From Flavobacterium sp. CYK-55 (GTDB lineage: Bacteria; Bacteroidota; Bacteroidia; Flavobacteriales; Flavobacteriaceae), in NCBI RefSeq assembly GCF_018413465.1, contig NZ_JAHCDK010000007.1:62001-126000 (forward strand): a DNA stretch of 64,000 bases. Reading direction: 5' to 3'. A model generated the notes under the pieces. The model was given only the letters and a program-made list of their open reading frames with translations, ran no database searches and was not told the origin of the DNA. Each line of letters opens with the position of its first letter. The first letter of the stretch is position 1. Made by a program: the position numbers and the translations under genes. Positions 51,101 to 59,275 of the stretch are shown piece by piece.

Positions 51101-53288
51101 AGCTGTTGCCGGAAGTTTAGCAGCCGATGCTACATCACTTACTTTAGGTAAAGATCCAAGTACCTCAACCAAATACTTCAAAGGAAAAATAGATGAAGTA
51201 AGAGTATTCAATGTAGCACTTACAGCATCACAATTCCAAAGAATGGTTTATCAGGAAATTCAAAACTCAAGTTCACAAGTTAGAGGTTTGATCGTACCGG
51301 TAGATGTTGGATCGCTTCCGTTCACTAATGTATTGAGATATTACAGAATGGATGCATACAAAAACGATATTATTGATGATTTAACTACTGCTTCTATTGA
51401 CACTGGAACTGGTATGAAAATCTACAACCATAAAAATATATACACACAACAAGCGCCAATGCCTTTTGTAACCGAAAGAGACGGAAGTTTTGCTACAGCA
51501 GTAAACAGCCCAACCAATGAAGTTCGAGGTCAAGACGCTATGGATCAAGATTGGTCAATTATTCAGGTGCAACACAATATTACTGAAACAGCTAATTCAG
51601 TTGACTTAGGTTTGATTGTTGACTCTGGAAAAACGGTAACCATGAACAACGACACTAAATTGCAAAATGATTGGTATTTGTTGCTCAACGGAAAAATTGA
51701 CTTACAAGGTAAATCACAACTATTGCAAACAACCAATAGTGTTTTAGATGCTACTGGTACGGGTTCAATTGAAAGAGACCAACAAGGTCAATCCAACAAA
51801 TTTAATTACAACTATTGGTGTTCACCGGTTGGAACCATAAATTCTGTATCAAACAATAACTCATACACCGTTAGTGGTGTGATGCGTGACGGTACAGATC
51901 CGAACAACCTAAAAACCATCAACTGGACAACAGGTTACAACGGTTCTGCAGCTACTTCACCAATTACGTTGAGCAGCTACTGGATTTATAAATTCCAAAA
52001 CTTGACCCCTCAGTATGCCAACTGGTCAGCTGTTGGTCAAAACGGAACACTATTGGCTGCTCAAGGATACACCCTTAAAGGTAGCGATGCGGGAACTGCT
52101 TCACAGAACTACACTTTTGTGGGCAAGCCAAACAGCGGAACCATTACAACAGTAATTGCTCCTGGCAACTTAAATTTGGCGGGTAATCCATACCCATCAG
52201 CACTTGATGCCAATGCATTTATCACGGCTAATAGTTCATCAATAACAGGTTCATTGTATTTCTGGGAGCACTACAGCACCAACTCATCACATAACTTGTT
52301 AGATTATCAAGGCGGATACTCAGCAAGAAATTTAGTTGGCGGTACACCTCCGGTAGCTCCTTCAGGTATTAGCGGAGAAGGCTCTAGTTCAAGAACTCCG
52401 GGAAGATTCATTCCGGTGGGGCAAGGTTTCTTAGTCTACGGAAGCAGCACAGGCGGAACCATTACTTTTAACAACAGCCAAAGAGCTTTTGTGAAAGAAG
52501 ATGACGCAACCTCAAACTATATGTATCGCCAAGCAAATCAATTCACACAAGCTGATCCTGCTTTTGACAATAGAGAAGACTCATTTGTGGGCGGAGACAC
52601 TTTTGCCAGAATTCGCTTAGGTTTTGATTCGGCCAATAATTATCACCGTCAAATTTTGCTCGGATTCATGGATAATTTAGCCACCGAAGGTTTTGATTTC
52701 GGATACGATGCTGTTCAAATTGACACCCAACCTAATGATTTATATTTCAAATCAGGTTCAAACAATTTGGTTATACAAGGTGTAGGAGCTTTCAATGCCA
52801 ATAGAGTTTATCCATTGTCATTAAAAAACACTACTGCTGGCGATGTCAAGTTTAAATTAGATGATGTTGAAAATCTAGATGCCAACCAAAACATCTACAT
52901 AAAAGACAACGTAACGGGATTGTACCACAACATCCGCAATCAAGATTTCCAAATTAACTTGGCAACGGGTATATATGCAGACCGATTCTCACTATGTTTT
53001 TCAACAAGTCCAAACCTTGGTGTAGATGACTTTAATGAAAACGAAGAAGTGATTGTGTCATACACCAACAATGACAGTATGATTAACATTACGAAAGGCT
53101 TGTCGAATGCAATTATCAAAGATATTGAGCTCATCAATATGCTCGGACAAAATGTAAAAACTTGGAATGTAGAAAACAACAACGGAAACAAAATCCAAAT
53201 TCCGGTAACCAACATCAGCACCGGAGCCTACATTGTTAAAGTAACGACCTCAAAAGGTGATCTAACCAAAAAGATCATCATCAAATAA
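45138..53288 (+). CDS. Giant modular T9SS-secreted surface protein (2,716 aa)
   Basis: A signal peptide (about 1-26) precedes a glycine-rich domain (about 30-235; ELWGAGGGGASGTTASGGGG, ending NGQVIISWVC). Four roughly 90-residue repeats (about 347-715, each with NAG/GTAVxTC, SSGTGTxxNAxSLTxCTYTPSAADIxAGSVTLTL) are followed by three Ig-like modules (about 715-985; CGGTSVTFTATPTNGG). Then come one more Ig-like unit, three choice-of-anchor-D modules (about 1067-1425), thrombospondin type 3 calcium repeats (DTDGDGAYNHLDSDDDNDG), and a LamG/concanavalin-like domain (about 1885-2040). The last 90 residues (GLSNAIIKDIELINMLGQNV, STGAYIVKV, KKIIIK) form a T9SS sorting domain. An extracellular adhesin or matrix role is likely; no catalytic motif is seen. 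Confidence 0.9.
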   Translation: METTTLQGKKFLWLCIILLIAAISNAQSTQTYSTSGSFNPPAGVSSVTVELWGAGGGGASGTTASGGGGGGAYTRATLGVSHGTAVPFTVGAGGAVGASGTSTTMSGVTANGGAPGSGRTGGAGGAASAIVAPVTLSRSGGNGGAARASSGGANNEAGGGGGGSATSAAAGGNGSNGGTSTTVATAGGSGQAIGGLGAAADGNPVATIGNAPGSGGGGRGEGASSSMAGANGQVIISWVCPSYSLTSATTATGPLCGSGSTSTVTIRSNSMPSGTYTITYNLTGATTATGSTALVTFASGTPGTGTFTTSALNVGTTNITITNISSNGFCSAAIGTNNTASVNVVSAPTAVAGTAVSTCSNSGAVNICAGANATFYTAFSWSSSGTGTLTSANSLSNCTYTPSAADIAAGSVTLTLSVTGSSPCGVVTSNKTLTITAAPTANAGTAINTCYNSGAVNITAGRSAANYSSIQWTSSGTGTFANANNLTTCTYTPSAADIAAGSVTITLTANGTAPCSNATSNKTLTIQPGPTSNAGTDVYTCNTGAAVNITAGATATNYSSVQWTTSGILGTLSNATSLTNCTYAPSAVDLLAGSVTLTLTVTGNAPCGGTAVSNKTLYFNSPSTVDAGTAVSTCSASGAVNITAGSSATNQASVLWTSSGTGVFSNATSLTTCTYTPSAADVSAGSVILTLTAVNPGCGNVTDTKTLSITPSVVASVSISASATTICGGTSVTFTATPTNGGATPTYQWRVNGSSVGTNSTTYTSTTLANGDVVTCVMTATPVTCLAGSPATSNAITMSVTTPLAASVVISTASTSVCAGNTITFTATPTNGGATPTYQWKVNGSNVGTNSATYSTGSLANGNIVTCVMTSSLTCVTGSPATSNALTMTVNPYATASVSITATATTICSGTSVTFTATPTNGGSTPSYQWTLNGTNVGTNSTTYTSSTLTHGDQVICIMTSSISSCLLGSPASSNTVTMTVNNTPSITGTTPGARTGTGTVVLGATSSGGGTVFWYSTSSGGGAIGSGNSFTTPSISTTTTYYAVAVSGAGCASSPRTAVVATVYAPEMDVQGNLVSIADGDTTPAVADWTNFNGASTRTFTIFNTGTGILNIGTISFSGINASEYSISVPPNTSVAAGDNTSFTVQFTPTAAGARTATISIANDDANENPYDFALTGTGTAQEINIQGNTNDIVDGDTTPTTTDWTDFSTVSTTRTFTIQNTGSITLNITGITFGGTNPGDFSIISSPSATVAGRTSTTFTVKFTAGGVGVRSAIINIANNDASENPYNFTIQGTGSTINMNVKAVALLIADNDTTPSAADWTDFGTTNVSSPISRTYTVENTGTSALSLTGTPRVALSGSTDFSVTVQPAASVAASSTTTFTVTFNPTSTGIKNATVSIANNDPGASKNPYTFAITGTGLQAFSDTDGDGAYNHLDSDDDNDGIPDNVEQSYASGSVLGTQVQMTLLNETFGSGTTRADINDFVSSATTTYCYEDGTSAITTCDTAANVNCDDGQYTVYYESGSTAVASWAPTYWYQGVDHTPSDTNGRMAIFNATNKVTEEFYRTVMHGVITNAPLTYGFWVINLDRSDAPSIDSRNRPNITVEIRDLSNTIVSSLNTGDIAPTTAGNLAGNWFYFSNTFTPTQTGYSIVFRNNQLGGSGNDLALDDIRIVQLLTDTDQDGTADAYDLDSDNDGIGDINEDLWTAYSNGKDRMDLSGGTWVDANTNGFHDTAEAYYNSGGTPKNTDGDAVPNYIDLDSDNDSIFDVDECGLTNGDGDVNGDGAGDGADADADGILTVFDSLSGFGNTGKSLPTNTLGTGNADYLKVIARTAGVYDISSTLYASLDANNDGKIDGTADIDKDGILDAFDTNTNFYGSPRDLDRKLLLDFDGRNDYGQGTGVLSGLANASLMAWIDLGSGYSSDGVIVGQNNFHIRVNNSRRLEVVANGTTLTYSTALSTNQWYHVGATYGGGTLKLYLNGAEVNSAAVAGSLAADATSLTLGKDPSTSTKYFKGKIDEVRVFNVALTASQFQRMVYQEIQNSSSQVRGLIVPVDVGSLPFTNVLRYYRMDAYKNDIIDDLTTASIDTGTGMKIYNHKNIYTQQAPMPFVTERDGSFATAVNSPTNEVRGQDAMDQDWSIIQVQHNITETANSVDLGLIVDSGKTVTMNNDTKLQNDWYLLLNGKIDLQGKSQLLQTTNSVLDATGTGSIERDQQGQSNKFNYNYWCSPVGTINSVSNNNSYTVSGVMRDGTDPNNLKTINWTTGYNGSAATSPITLSSYWIYKFQNLTPQYANWSAVGQNGTLLAAQGYTLKGSDAGTASQNYTFVGKPNSGTITTVIAPGNLNLAGNPYPSALDANAFITANSSSITGSLYFWEHYSTNSSHNLLDYQGGYSARNLVGGTPPVAPSGISGEGSSSRTPGRFIPVGQGFLVYGSSTGGTITFNNSQRAFVKEDDATSNYMYRQANQFTQADPAFDNREDSFVGGDTFARIRLGFDSANNYHRQILLGFMDNLATEGFDFGYDAVQIDTQPNDLYFKSGSNNLVIQGVGAFNANRVYPLSLKNTTAGDVKFKLDDVENLDANQNIYIKDNVTGLYHNIRNQDFQINLATGIYADRFSLCFSTSPNLGVDDFNENEEVIVSYTNNDSMINITKGLSNAIIKDIELINMLGQNVKTWNVENNNGNKIQIPVTNISTGAYIVKVTTSKGDLTKKIIIK
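46174..47277 (+). repeat. Four tandem coding repeats of about 90 codons
   Basis: Units begin near 46174, 46447, 46720 and 47002. They share SSGTGT, CTYTPSAADIAAGSVTLTL and a final TxNKTLTI. DNA similarity is high in the CTYTPSAAD segment (46330 and 46603), so unequal recombination could change the copy number. Confidence 0.8.
47278..48090 (+). repeat. Three tandem Ig-like coding repeats
   Basis: Units near 47278, 47551 and 47821, each with a TxxCxGTSVTFTATPTNGG start, a YQWxVNGSxVGTN centre and ATSNAITM end. Two conserved Cys per unit could form disulfides. Confidence 0.8.
48335..49410 (+). repeat. Three choice-of-anchor-D coding repeats
   Basis: Each has an NIxDGDTTPxxxDWTxF start, an xTRTFTIxNTGT strand, an FTVxFTPxxxGxRxATISIANDDxxENPY core and an FxLTGTG end. 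Confidence 0.8.
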
Positions 53289-53315
53289 TCCCCCTTTTTT
53301 CCCCAAACCTACTTA

Positions 53316-53353
53316 AAATAAGCTTCCTCCCCCAAAGGAAGCTTATTTTTTTT
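53316..53353. terminator. Terminator of the giant gene, bidirectional
   Basis: AAATAAGCTTCC (53316-53327) with GGAAGCTTATTT (53337-53348), T-rich ends. The hisS stop codon begins right after it. Confidence 0.9.
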
Positions 53354-53354
53354 A

Positions 53355-54776
53355 TTATTTAAGCTGAGATAGTAAATCGTCAAAAGAGAGCGTTTGTTGT
53401 TCGCCAGTAGTAAGATTTTTCAGGGCAAAAGTTTGGTTTTCGATTTCTTGTGTACCCACCACAACGGCAAATGGAATCCCGCGTTTATCGGCATAAGCAA
53501 ACTGCTTCCCTACTTTGATGACTTCAGGATAAAGCTCAACACAAACTCCGGCTTTGCGCAATTGAGTAATCGCTTTCATAGCATATTGAGCTTCGATTTG
53601 TCCGTAATTAACAAATAAAGCTTTAGTGCCAACGCTCACCGTTTCAGGAAACAAATTGAGTTCTTCCAAAACCAAATAAATGCGGTCAAGCCCAAATGAA
53701 ATCCCTACTCCACTCATGTTTTTGAGGCCAAAAATTCCGGTCAAATCATCATAACGACCGCCACCGCCAATAGAGCCCATTGCTACACCTTCAGGAGCTG
53801 AAACTTCAAAAATAGCGCCGGTGTAATAATTCAGTCCGCGTGCCAAGGTTACATCTAAATCAAATTTAGAAAGCCCCAAACCTAAAGTTTCAATTTGAGT
53901 ACAAATAAAACGGAGCTCTTCAATGCCTTTTTGACCTTCTTCAGATGATGAAAGCAACACCGACAATTGATTGAGTTTTTCAATAATGGTTCCGTTTAAC
54001 GAAAACAACGGTGACATTTGATCGATGGCCGATTCGGAAATGCCTTTTTGGAGCATTTCCTGACGAACACCCTCGGCTCCTATTTTGTCGAGTTTGTCTA
54101 AAGCTACGGTAAAATCAATGAGTTGATCTTGCGCACCAATCACTTCAGCAATCCCAGAAAGTATTTTTCTATTGTTGATTTTAATCGTCACACCTTTCAA
54201 TCCAAGCGCTGAAAAAACCGAATCATACAACTGAACGAGCTCCACTTCTTGCCAAAGCGAGGTTGAACCCACCACATCGGCATCACACTGATAAAACTCT
54301 CTGAAGCGCCCTTTTTGCGGACGATCAGCACGCCAAACCGGTTGAATTTGGTAGCGTTTAAACGGAAACTCAATCTCGTTTTGGTGTTGCACCACATAAC
54401 GCGCAAACGGAACGGTCAAATCATAGCGCAAGGCTTTTTCTGAAATACGCGCAGTAAATTTATTGAGTTCTACAAGTTGCTCTTTGCTGATGGTTTCGGC
54501 TGAATTTTCAAGCAAAGCGTCTAAAGATTGCGGCAACTGAATTTTATTTTTATCAAAGAAAAAATTTCCTGAATTCAAAATTTTAAAAATCAACCGGTCG
54601 CCTTCTTCTCCGTATTTGCCCATGAGCGTTTCAGCGTTTTCAAACGACGGAGTTTCAATAGGCTGATAGCCGAACTTTTCAAAATGCGTTTTAATTACCG
54701 AAAAAATATAATTGCGTTTGTATACCTCAACGGGTGAAAAATCTCGGGTTCCTTTGGGAATAGATGGTTTTGCCAT
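53355..54776 (-). CDS. hisS: Histidyl-tRNA synthetase
   Basis: 473 residues from the ATG at 54776 ([21 protein letters not shown]); the frame runs 56 codons further upstream across the divergent gene's promoter and is rejected. Class II motif 1-3 regions are present (motif 2 [11 protein letters not shown]...[19 protein letters not shown]; HisA motif [15 protein letters not shown]; motif 3 [14 protein letters not shown] and GISFGLDRI). The C-terminal anticodon-binding domain is about 375-473. It charges tRNA-His in the cytoplasm. The gene ends on the giant gene's terminator. Confidence 0.96.
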   Translation of the reverse strand: MAKPSIPKGTRDFSPVEVYKRNYIFSVIKTHFEKFGYQPIETPSFENAETLMGKYGEEGDRLIFKILNSGNFFFDKNKIQLPQSLDALLENSAETISKEQLVELNKFTARISEKALRYDLTVPFARYVVQHQNEIEFPFKRYQIQPVWRADRPQKGRFREFYQCDADVVGSTSLWQEVELVQLYDSVFSALGLKGVTIKINNRKILSGIAEVIGAQDQLIDFTVALDKLDKIGAEGVRQEMLQKGISESAIDQMSPLFSLNGTIIEKLNQLSVLLSSSEEGQKGIEELRFICTQIETLGLGLSKFDLDVTLARGLNYYTGAIFEVSAPEGVAMGSIGGGGRYDDLTGIFGLKNMSGVGISFGLDRIYLVLEELNLFPETVSVGTKALFVNYGQIEAQYAMKAITQLRKAGVCVELYPEVIKVGKQFAYADKRGIPFAVVVGTQEIENQTFALKNLTTGEQQTLSFDDLLSQLK

Positions 54777-54897
54777 GGTTTTAATGCAAAGAATAGAAAG
54801 TGAATTGGCTGCAAATATCTTACTTTTTGACAGAATAATCCCTTCGCGATTCGGCAAACTTGTAACAAATCCATTAACTTCGTGACAAAATCGCATC

Positions 54898-56139
54898 ATG
54901 CTAAAACTTTTCAAAGAAAACATTCGAATTGCGCTGGGCTCCATCAGAACTCAATTGTTGCGAACCATTTTAACGGTATTGATTATTGCTATTGGCATCA
55001 CGGCATTGGTCTGCATTCTGACGGTTGTGGCTGCGCTTGAAAATACCATTTCAACTGATTTTGCTTCAATGGGAGCCAATACATTCAACATCAACCAATA
55101 TGCATTTGAGGCTCGCCGACAGGGCGGTGGTGAACGCGAAGTTGTCAATCCGATTATATCATATCCTGAAGCTGTAGCTTTTAAAAACCAATATCGTTTT
55201 CCGCTCACACAAACTTCGCTTTCGTTTACTGCAACCAGCACCGCTGAAGCAAAATTTGAAAGCAAAAAAACCGACCCAAAAATTACCGTCAAAGGCGTTG
55301 ATGAATATTTTGCCACCAACTCTGGATTAGAAATCGCCAGAGGTCGAAACTTTTCCGGGTTTGACATTGCTAACAATACCTATTGTTGTGTAGTCGGATC
55401 TGATTTTGAAAAAGATTTACTCAAAGATGTCAACCCGATTGACAAAGTGATTTCTATACGCGGAGCCAAATTCAAAGTAATCGGCGTGCTCAAAGAAAAA
55501 GGGTCAACTTTTGGCAACAACGAAGATTTGCGCGTGTTGATTCCGATTCAGATTGCGCGTTCAATATTCACACAACCCAACATCAACTATACGCTCAGTA
55601 CTATGGTTGAAAAAAAAGAAATGCTCGATCAAGCGGTAGACCATGCCAATGCTGTAATGCGAAACGTAAGAAAACTAAGTCCGGTTGAAGAAAACAATTT
55701 TGGTATTTCGCGCAGTGATGACCTAATTAACCGCATTTTGAGCATCACTGATTATTTAGGTGTATCGGCTTGGGTAATTGGCATCATCACTATTTTCGGA
55801 TCTTCAATTGCACTCATGAACATTATGCTGGTATCGGTTACCGAACGCACACGCGAAATTGGTGTTCGCAAAGCACTCGGAGCTAAACGCAGCACCATTG
55901 CCACTCAGTTTTTTATTGAAACTTTGGTGATTGGTCAAATGGGCGGAATCTTCGGAATTATTCTCGGAATCTCAGCCGGTGCCGGAATCGCCTCTTTGCT
56001 CAGTTTTGATTTTGTAACGCCTTGGGCCGCTATTTTGGCCGCTTTCATCACTACTTTTGTTGTGGCCATTGTTTCAGGTTCTTATCCGGCGCTTAAAGCT
56101 TCACGACTTGACCCCATTGAGGCTCTACGCTATGAATGA
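54898..56139 (+). CDS. MacB/FtsX-type ABC permease
   Basis: 413 residues. One N-terminal helix ([22 protein letters not shown]), a large periplasmic MacB-PCD region (about 45-285), then three C-terminal helices with the FtsX core ([31 protein letters not shown], then [13 protein letters not shown]). It is a single permease without its own ATPase gene nearby, so the partner must be encoded elsewhere. Family members move lipoproteins, peptides or drugs, or act by mechanotransmission. It is divergent from hisS and abuts the convergent prmC with no gap. Confidence 0.9.
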   Translation: MLKLFKENIRIALGSIRTQLLRTILTVLIIAIGITALVCILTVVAALENTISTDFASMGANTFNINQYAFEARRQGGGEREVVNPIISYPEAVAFKNQYRFPLTQTSLSFTATSTAEAKFESKKTDPKITVKGVDEYFATNSGLEIARGRNFSGFDIANNTYCCVVGSDFEKDLLKDVNPIDKVISIRGAKFKVIGVLKEKGSTFGNNEDLRVLIPIQIARSIFTQPNINYTLSTMVEKKEMLDQAVDHANAVMRNVRKLSPVEENNFGISRSDDLINRILSITDYLGVSAWVIGIITIFGSSIALMNIMLVSVTERTREIGVRKALGAKRSTIATQFFIETLVIGQMGGIFGIILGISAGAGIASLLSFDFVTPWAAILAAFITTFVVAIVSGSYPALKASRLDPIEALRYE

Positions 56140-56988
56140 TTAAGGTTTTACCGAGCGAATCATTCGATCATTTCCGTATAAATCTTTTCGGAGTTCAATA
56201 GACTCGAAACCTATTTCGAGCAACAATTGTATGGTTTGCATGCCTAAATATTGATTGATTTCAAAAAAGAGCAGGCCTTTTGGTTGCAAATGAACCAAAG
56301 CTAATTCAGCTATTTTTCGGTAGAACTTGAGCGGGTCATCATCAGGCACAAACAAAGCCAAATGCGGTTCGTGTTCTAAAACATTCGGCCGAATCTCAGC
56401 TTTTTCAAGTTCGCGCACATACGGCGGATTCGACACTATTATATTATAGGTATTGTTTAATTTTTCAGTTTGCAAAATATCTTGTTGGATAAATGCCACC
56501 GAAACTTGATTGATCCGAGCATTTTTTCGGGCCATTTGCAGGGCATCTTCTGAAATATCAATAGCAGAAACTTGAGCCTTTGGCAAATTTTTGGCTAAGG
56601 TAATCGGAATACATCCGCTACCAGTGCCAATGTCAAGGATTGTTGGATTTTCAAGATGTTCGGCTTCAGATAAAATCCACTGAACCAATTCTTCGGTTTC
56701 AGGCCGCGGAATAAGCACCGAAGATGAAACTTCAAAAGTCAATCCGAAGAACTCAGTTTTTCCTAATAAATATTGTATCGGAACCTGAGCAGACAATGAT
56801 TGCAACAAAAAATTCCATCGCGTAAGTTGCGCTTCATCCAATGCAAAATCAGTCATTAATGCCCAATCAATTCTGCGCATTTGATAATCGTTTTCAAGAA
56901 TTAAAAAAAAGAATTGCTCCGCTTCGACCCGGTCATATATAGGAGTCAAAACAGCAACAAAATGCTTTTGATATACTTTTGCGAACAT
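56140..56988 (-). CDS. prmC: Release factor glutamine methyltransferase
   Basis: 282 residues from the ATG at 56988 (MFAKVYQKHF); a GTG at 57006 opens the frame slightly earlier. It has the helical N-terminal domain, then the SAM-binding DIGTGSGCIPITLAKNLP and the catalytic NPPY motif (VSNPPYVRELE), with IPRPETEELVQW ahead of it. It methylates the Gln of the GGQ motif of peptide release factors. It is convergent with the ABC permease and divergent from ribD with a 55-nt gap. Confidence 0.95.
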   Translation of the reverse strand: MFAKVYQKHFVAVLTPIYDRVEAEQFFFLILENDYQMRRIDWALMTDFALDEAQLTRWNFLLQSLSAQVPIQYLLGKTEFFGLTFEVSSSVLIPRPETEELVQWILSEAEHLENPTILDIGTGSGCIPITLAKNLPKAQVSAIDISEDALQMARKNARINQVSVAFIQQDILQTEKLNNTYNIIVSNPPYVRELEKAEIRPNVLEHEPHLALFVPDDDPLKFYRKIAELALVHLQPKGLLFFEINQYLGMQTIQLLLEIGFESIELRKDLYGNDRMIRSVKP

Positions 56989-57031
56989 AAATTTAGCAGA
57001 TAACACGCCCGAGCAATTCGAGCTAAAACCT

Positions 57032-57039
57032 TATTTTTG
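57032..57039 (+). promoter_or_regulatory. -7 box for ribD
   Basis: TATTTTTG, only 4 nt before the GTG start codon of ribD. No TTG at the standard distance, so a leaderless transcript is possible but unproven. Confidence 0.45.
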
Positions 57040-57043
57040 CGCT

Positions 57044-58075
57044 GTGAAGATACACGAAAAATACATGCAACGCTGTCTGCAATTGGCCAAAAACGGTCGA
57101 GTGCACGCCATGCCGAATCCGTCGGTGGGCGCCGTGATTGTGTACAACGGGAATATCATCGGTGAAGGCTATACTTCAAGTTATGGCAGAGCGCATGCCG
57201 AGGTCAATGCTATAGCATCAGTCAAAAATCCTGAATTGTTGGCTCATGCAACCATATATGTGAGTTTGGAACCGTGTAGCCATTTTGGCAAAACACCGCC
57301 TTGTGCCGATTTGATTCTCAAGCACAAAATTCCGATGGTGGTGGTGGGCGCTAGTGACCCAAACCCTTTGGTAGCAGGTAATGGTCTGAGAAAAATTGCA
57401 GATTCTGGCGCACAAGTCATCAGTGGAATTCTCGAAAAAGAATGTATTGAATCAAATATTCGGTTTTTTACTTTTCACCAAAAAAAACGACCGTATATCA
57501 TCTTGAAATGGGCGCAAAGCAAAGATGGATTTATAGCGCCAACGTCTGAAAAAAGAAATCAAAACCCTGAACCATTTTGGATTACCAATACTTACTCTCG
57601 ACAATTGGTGCACAAATGGCGCAGTGAAGAAGCTGCGATTCTCATCGGAACACAAACCGCTATTGATGATAATCCTAAACTAGATGTACGGGATTGGATT
57701 GGAGCAAATCCGGTGAAAATAGTTTTAGACCAAAAAAATCGAATTCCAAAAGAAAATTATATATTTGAAGATAAGTCAAAGGTCAAAGTGCTCACGTCCA
57801 CCGAGATTGACTTTGGTAAAAACCCTGCACAACAAATAGCGCAATACCTATATAATGTAGGTTTACAATCGGTGATTATTGAAGGCGGACGTCAAACTTT
57901 ACAGACTTTTATTGACGCTGGAATTTGGGATGAAGCTCGCGTTTTTACAGGCGAGGTTTTATTCGGCGAAGGCATGAAGGCTCCTGAATTTTCAGGTTCT
58001 CAACCCATAAAACAATCGGTGCTTCAGGACGAACTTTTAATATTTAAGAACCATGATCAACACAATTATTTTTGA
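57044..58075 (+). CDS. ribD: Bifunctional riboflavin biosynthesis deaminase/reductase RibD
   Basis: 343 residues starting with GTG (MKIHEKYMQRCLQLAKNG, the family-typical start). The deaminase domain has the zinc site His51-Ala-Glu53 with Cys78 and Cys87 (EPCSHFGKTPPCA). The reductase domain (about 145-340) has KWAQSKDGFIAP, GTQTAIDDNPKL and IIEGGRQTLQTFIDAG. It performs the deamination and side-chain reduction steps of riboflavin synthesis. The HAD phosphatase gene overlaps its end by 23 nt; a HAD enzyme is required for the dephosphorylation step of this pathway, which makes the pairing attractive. Confidence 0.93.
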   Translation: MKIHEKYMQRCLQLAKNGRVHAMPNPSVGAVIVYNGNIIGEGYTSSYGRAHAEVNAIASVKNPELLAHATIYVSLEPCSHFGKTPPCADLILKHKIPMVVVGASDPNPLVAGNGLRKIADSGAQVISGILEKECIESNIRFFTFHQKKRPYIILKWAQSKDGFIAPTSEKRNQNPEPFWITNTYSRQLVHKWRSEEAAILIGTQTAIDDNPKLDVRDWIGANPVKIVLDQKNRIPKENYIFEDKSKVKVLTSTEIDFGKNPAQQIAQYLYNVGLQSVIIEGGRQTLQTFIDAGIWDEARVFTGEVLFGEGMKAPEFSGSQPIKQSVLQDELLIFKNHDQHNYF

Positions 58076-58658
58076 TTTCGGTGATATTTTCATCAATCTT
58101 GAAAAAGAAAAAGCAGTCGAAGAATTTAAAAAACTAGGGCTCGAAGGCCCAAACGATGAGCTGCTGTTGATGAACGATCAGTTTGAAAAAGGAAAAATAA
58201 CTGAAGTTGATTTTATTCAGGGTTTTCAAAAGTATATTCCCGAGGCTGATTTACTTGAAATCAGAAAAGCTTGGAATGCGGTCATTGGCGATTTTCCGTT
58301 GTACAGACTTGAGTTTTTGCAAATGCTCTCAAGAAAATACCGTTTGTTTTTACTAACCAATACTGATTCTATTCATATCAACCGTTTTGAGCACATGGTA
58401 GGCATGTCTTTTTTTAGTGACTTTTATCAATGTTTTGAAAAAGTCTACTATTCCTATGAAATGGGCATGCGTAAACCTGATCCTGCCATTTTTAGCTATA
58501 TATTAAACAAACATGATCTTTCGCCCAAACGCACTTTGTTTGTTGATGATAAAAAAGAAAACACAGATGCCGCAGCTTCGTTAGGCATTCAGGTTTGGAA
58601 TCTGCAAGTAGGAGAAGAAGACGTTGTTGATTTGTTCGAGAAAAAAATTCTGGACTAG
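58053..58658 (+). CDS. HAD-superfamily phosphatase (YihX-like)
   Basis: 201 residues. Motif I is FDFGDIFIN with nucleophile Asp8, motif II TNT in FLLTNTDS, motif III K in RKPDPAIF, and motif IV FVDDKKENTDAA. The cap type is the helical HAD-IA class. It overlaps ribD by 23 nt, so it is translated from the same transcript. One inference is that it is the missing 5-amino-6-ribitylamino-uracil phosphate phosphatase; a general sugar-phosphate phosphatase is the other reading. The next gene starts 3 nt after its stop. Confidence 0.88.
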   Translation: MINTIIFDFGDIFINLEKEKAVEEFKKLGLEGPNDELLLMNDQFEKGKITEVDFIQGFQKYIPEADLLEIRKAWNAVIGDFPLYRLEFLQMLSRKYRLFLLTNTDSIHINRFEHMVGMSFFSDFYQCFEKVYYSYEMGMRKPDPAIFSYILNKHDLSPKRTLFVDDKKENTDAAASLGIQVWNLQVGEEDVVDLFEKKILD

Positions 58659-58661
58659 CAT

Positions 58662-59273
58662 TTGGAAACTCGCGACACCTACAAAACCATAGCCGCGCCT
58701 TCAGATGAAATTCTCTACAAGGAAAAAAACAGTAAATTTTTTGGCTATGCTTTTCCGATTGAGGCTGAATCTGAAGTCAAGCAATTTATTGATCCGCTCA
58801 GAAAAAAACACTTCAACGCAGTTCATTTTTGTTATGCATTTCAGATAGGCACTGAAAAAACGAGCTTCAGAGCTAATGACGACGGTGAGCCTGCCAACTC
58901 TGCCGGGGCACCGATTTACGGGCAAATCCAGTCACACGGATTGACCAATACTCTGATTGTAATTGTTCGCTTTTTTGGCGGAACCAAACTGGGCGTTGGC
59001 GGATTGATTTCGGCCTACCGAACCGCAGCACAAATGGCTTTGGAAGCAGCAGAAATTGTTGAAAGAACCATTGATATTCATTACCAAATTGGCTTTGAAT
59101 ACAAAGACATGAACAAAGTGATGCGCATTATAAAAGAGAAAAACTTCAACATTGTATCACAACAAATGGATGAAAAATGTTTGATTGAAATTTCAGTGCG
59201 CAAGAAAAATGCGGCGATAGCTTTAGAAGTTTTTGAACAAACTTTTGGAATAACTATCAAAAAGTTAGATTAA
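58662..59273 (+). CDS. YigZ/IMPACT family protein
   Basis: 203 residues from a TTG start (58662); no ATG or GTG is available and METRDTYKTIAAP is close to known YigZ starts, so this rare start is probably right. The N-terminal UPF0029 domain has NSKFFGYAFPIEAESE, FRANDDGEPANSAGAPI and RFFGGTKLGVGGLISAYR. The C-terminal ferredoxin-like domain is about 135-203. The family is related to eukaryotic IMPACT, a translation-stress regulator; the bacterial role is unknown. Probably the last gene of the ribD operon. Confidence 0.9.
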   Translation: METRDTYKTIAAPSDEILYKEKNSKFFGYAFPIEAESEVKQFIDPLRKKHFNAVHFCYAFQIGTEKTSFRANDDGEPANSAGAPIYGQIQSHGLTNTLIVIVRFFGGTKLGVGGLISAYRTAAQMALEAAEIVERTIDIHYQIGFEYKDMNKVMRIIKEKNFNIVSQQMDEKCLIEISVRKKNAAIALEVFEQTFGITIKKLD

Positions 59274-59275
59274 AA

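Noticed and set aside
54777..54944. 56-codon N-terminal extension of hisS
   Set aside because: It covers the divergent promoter region; [15 protein letters not shown] is the normal HisRS start.
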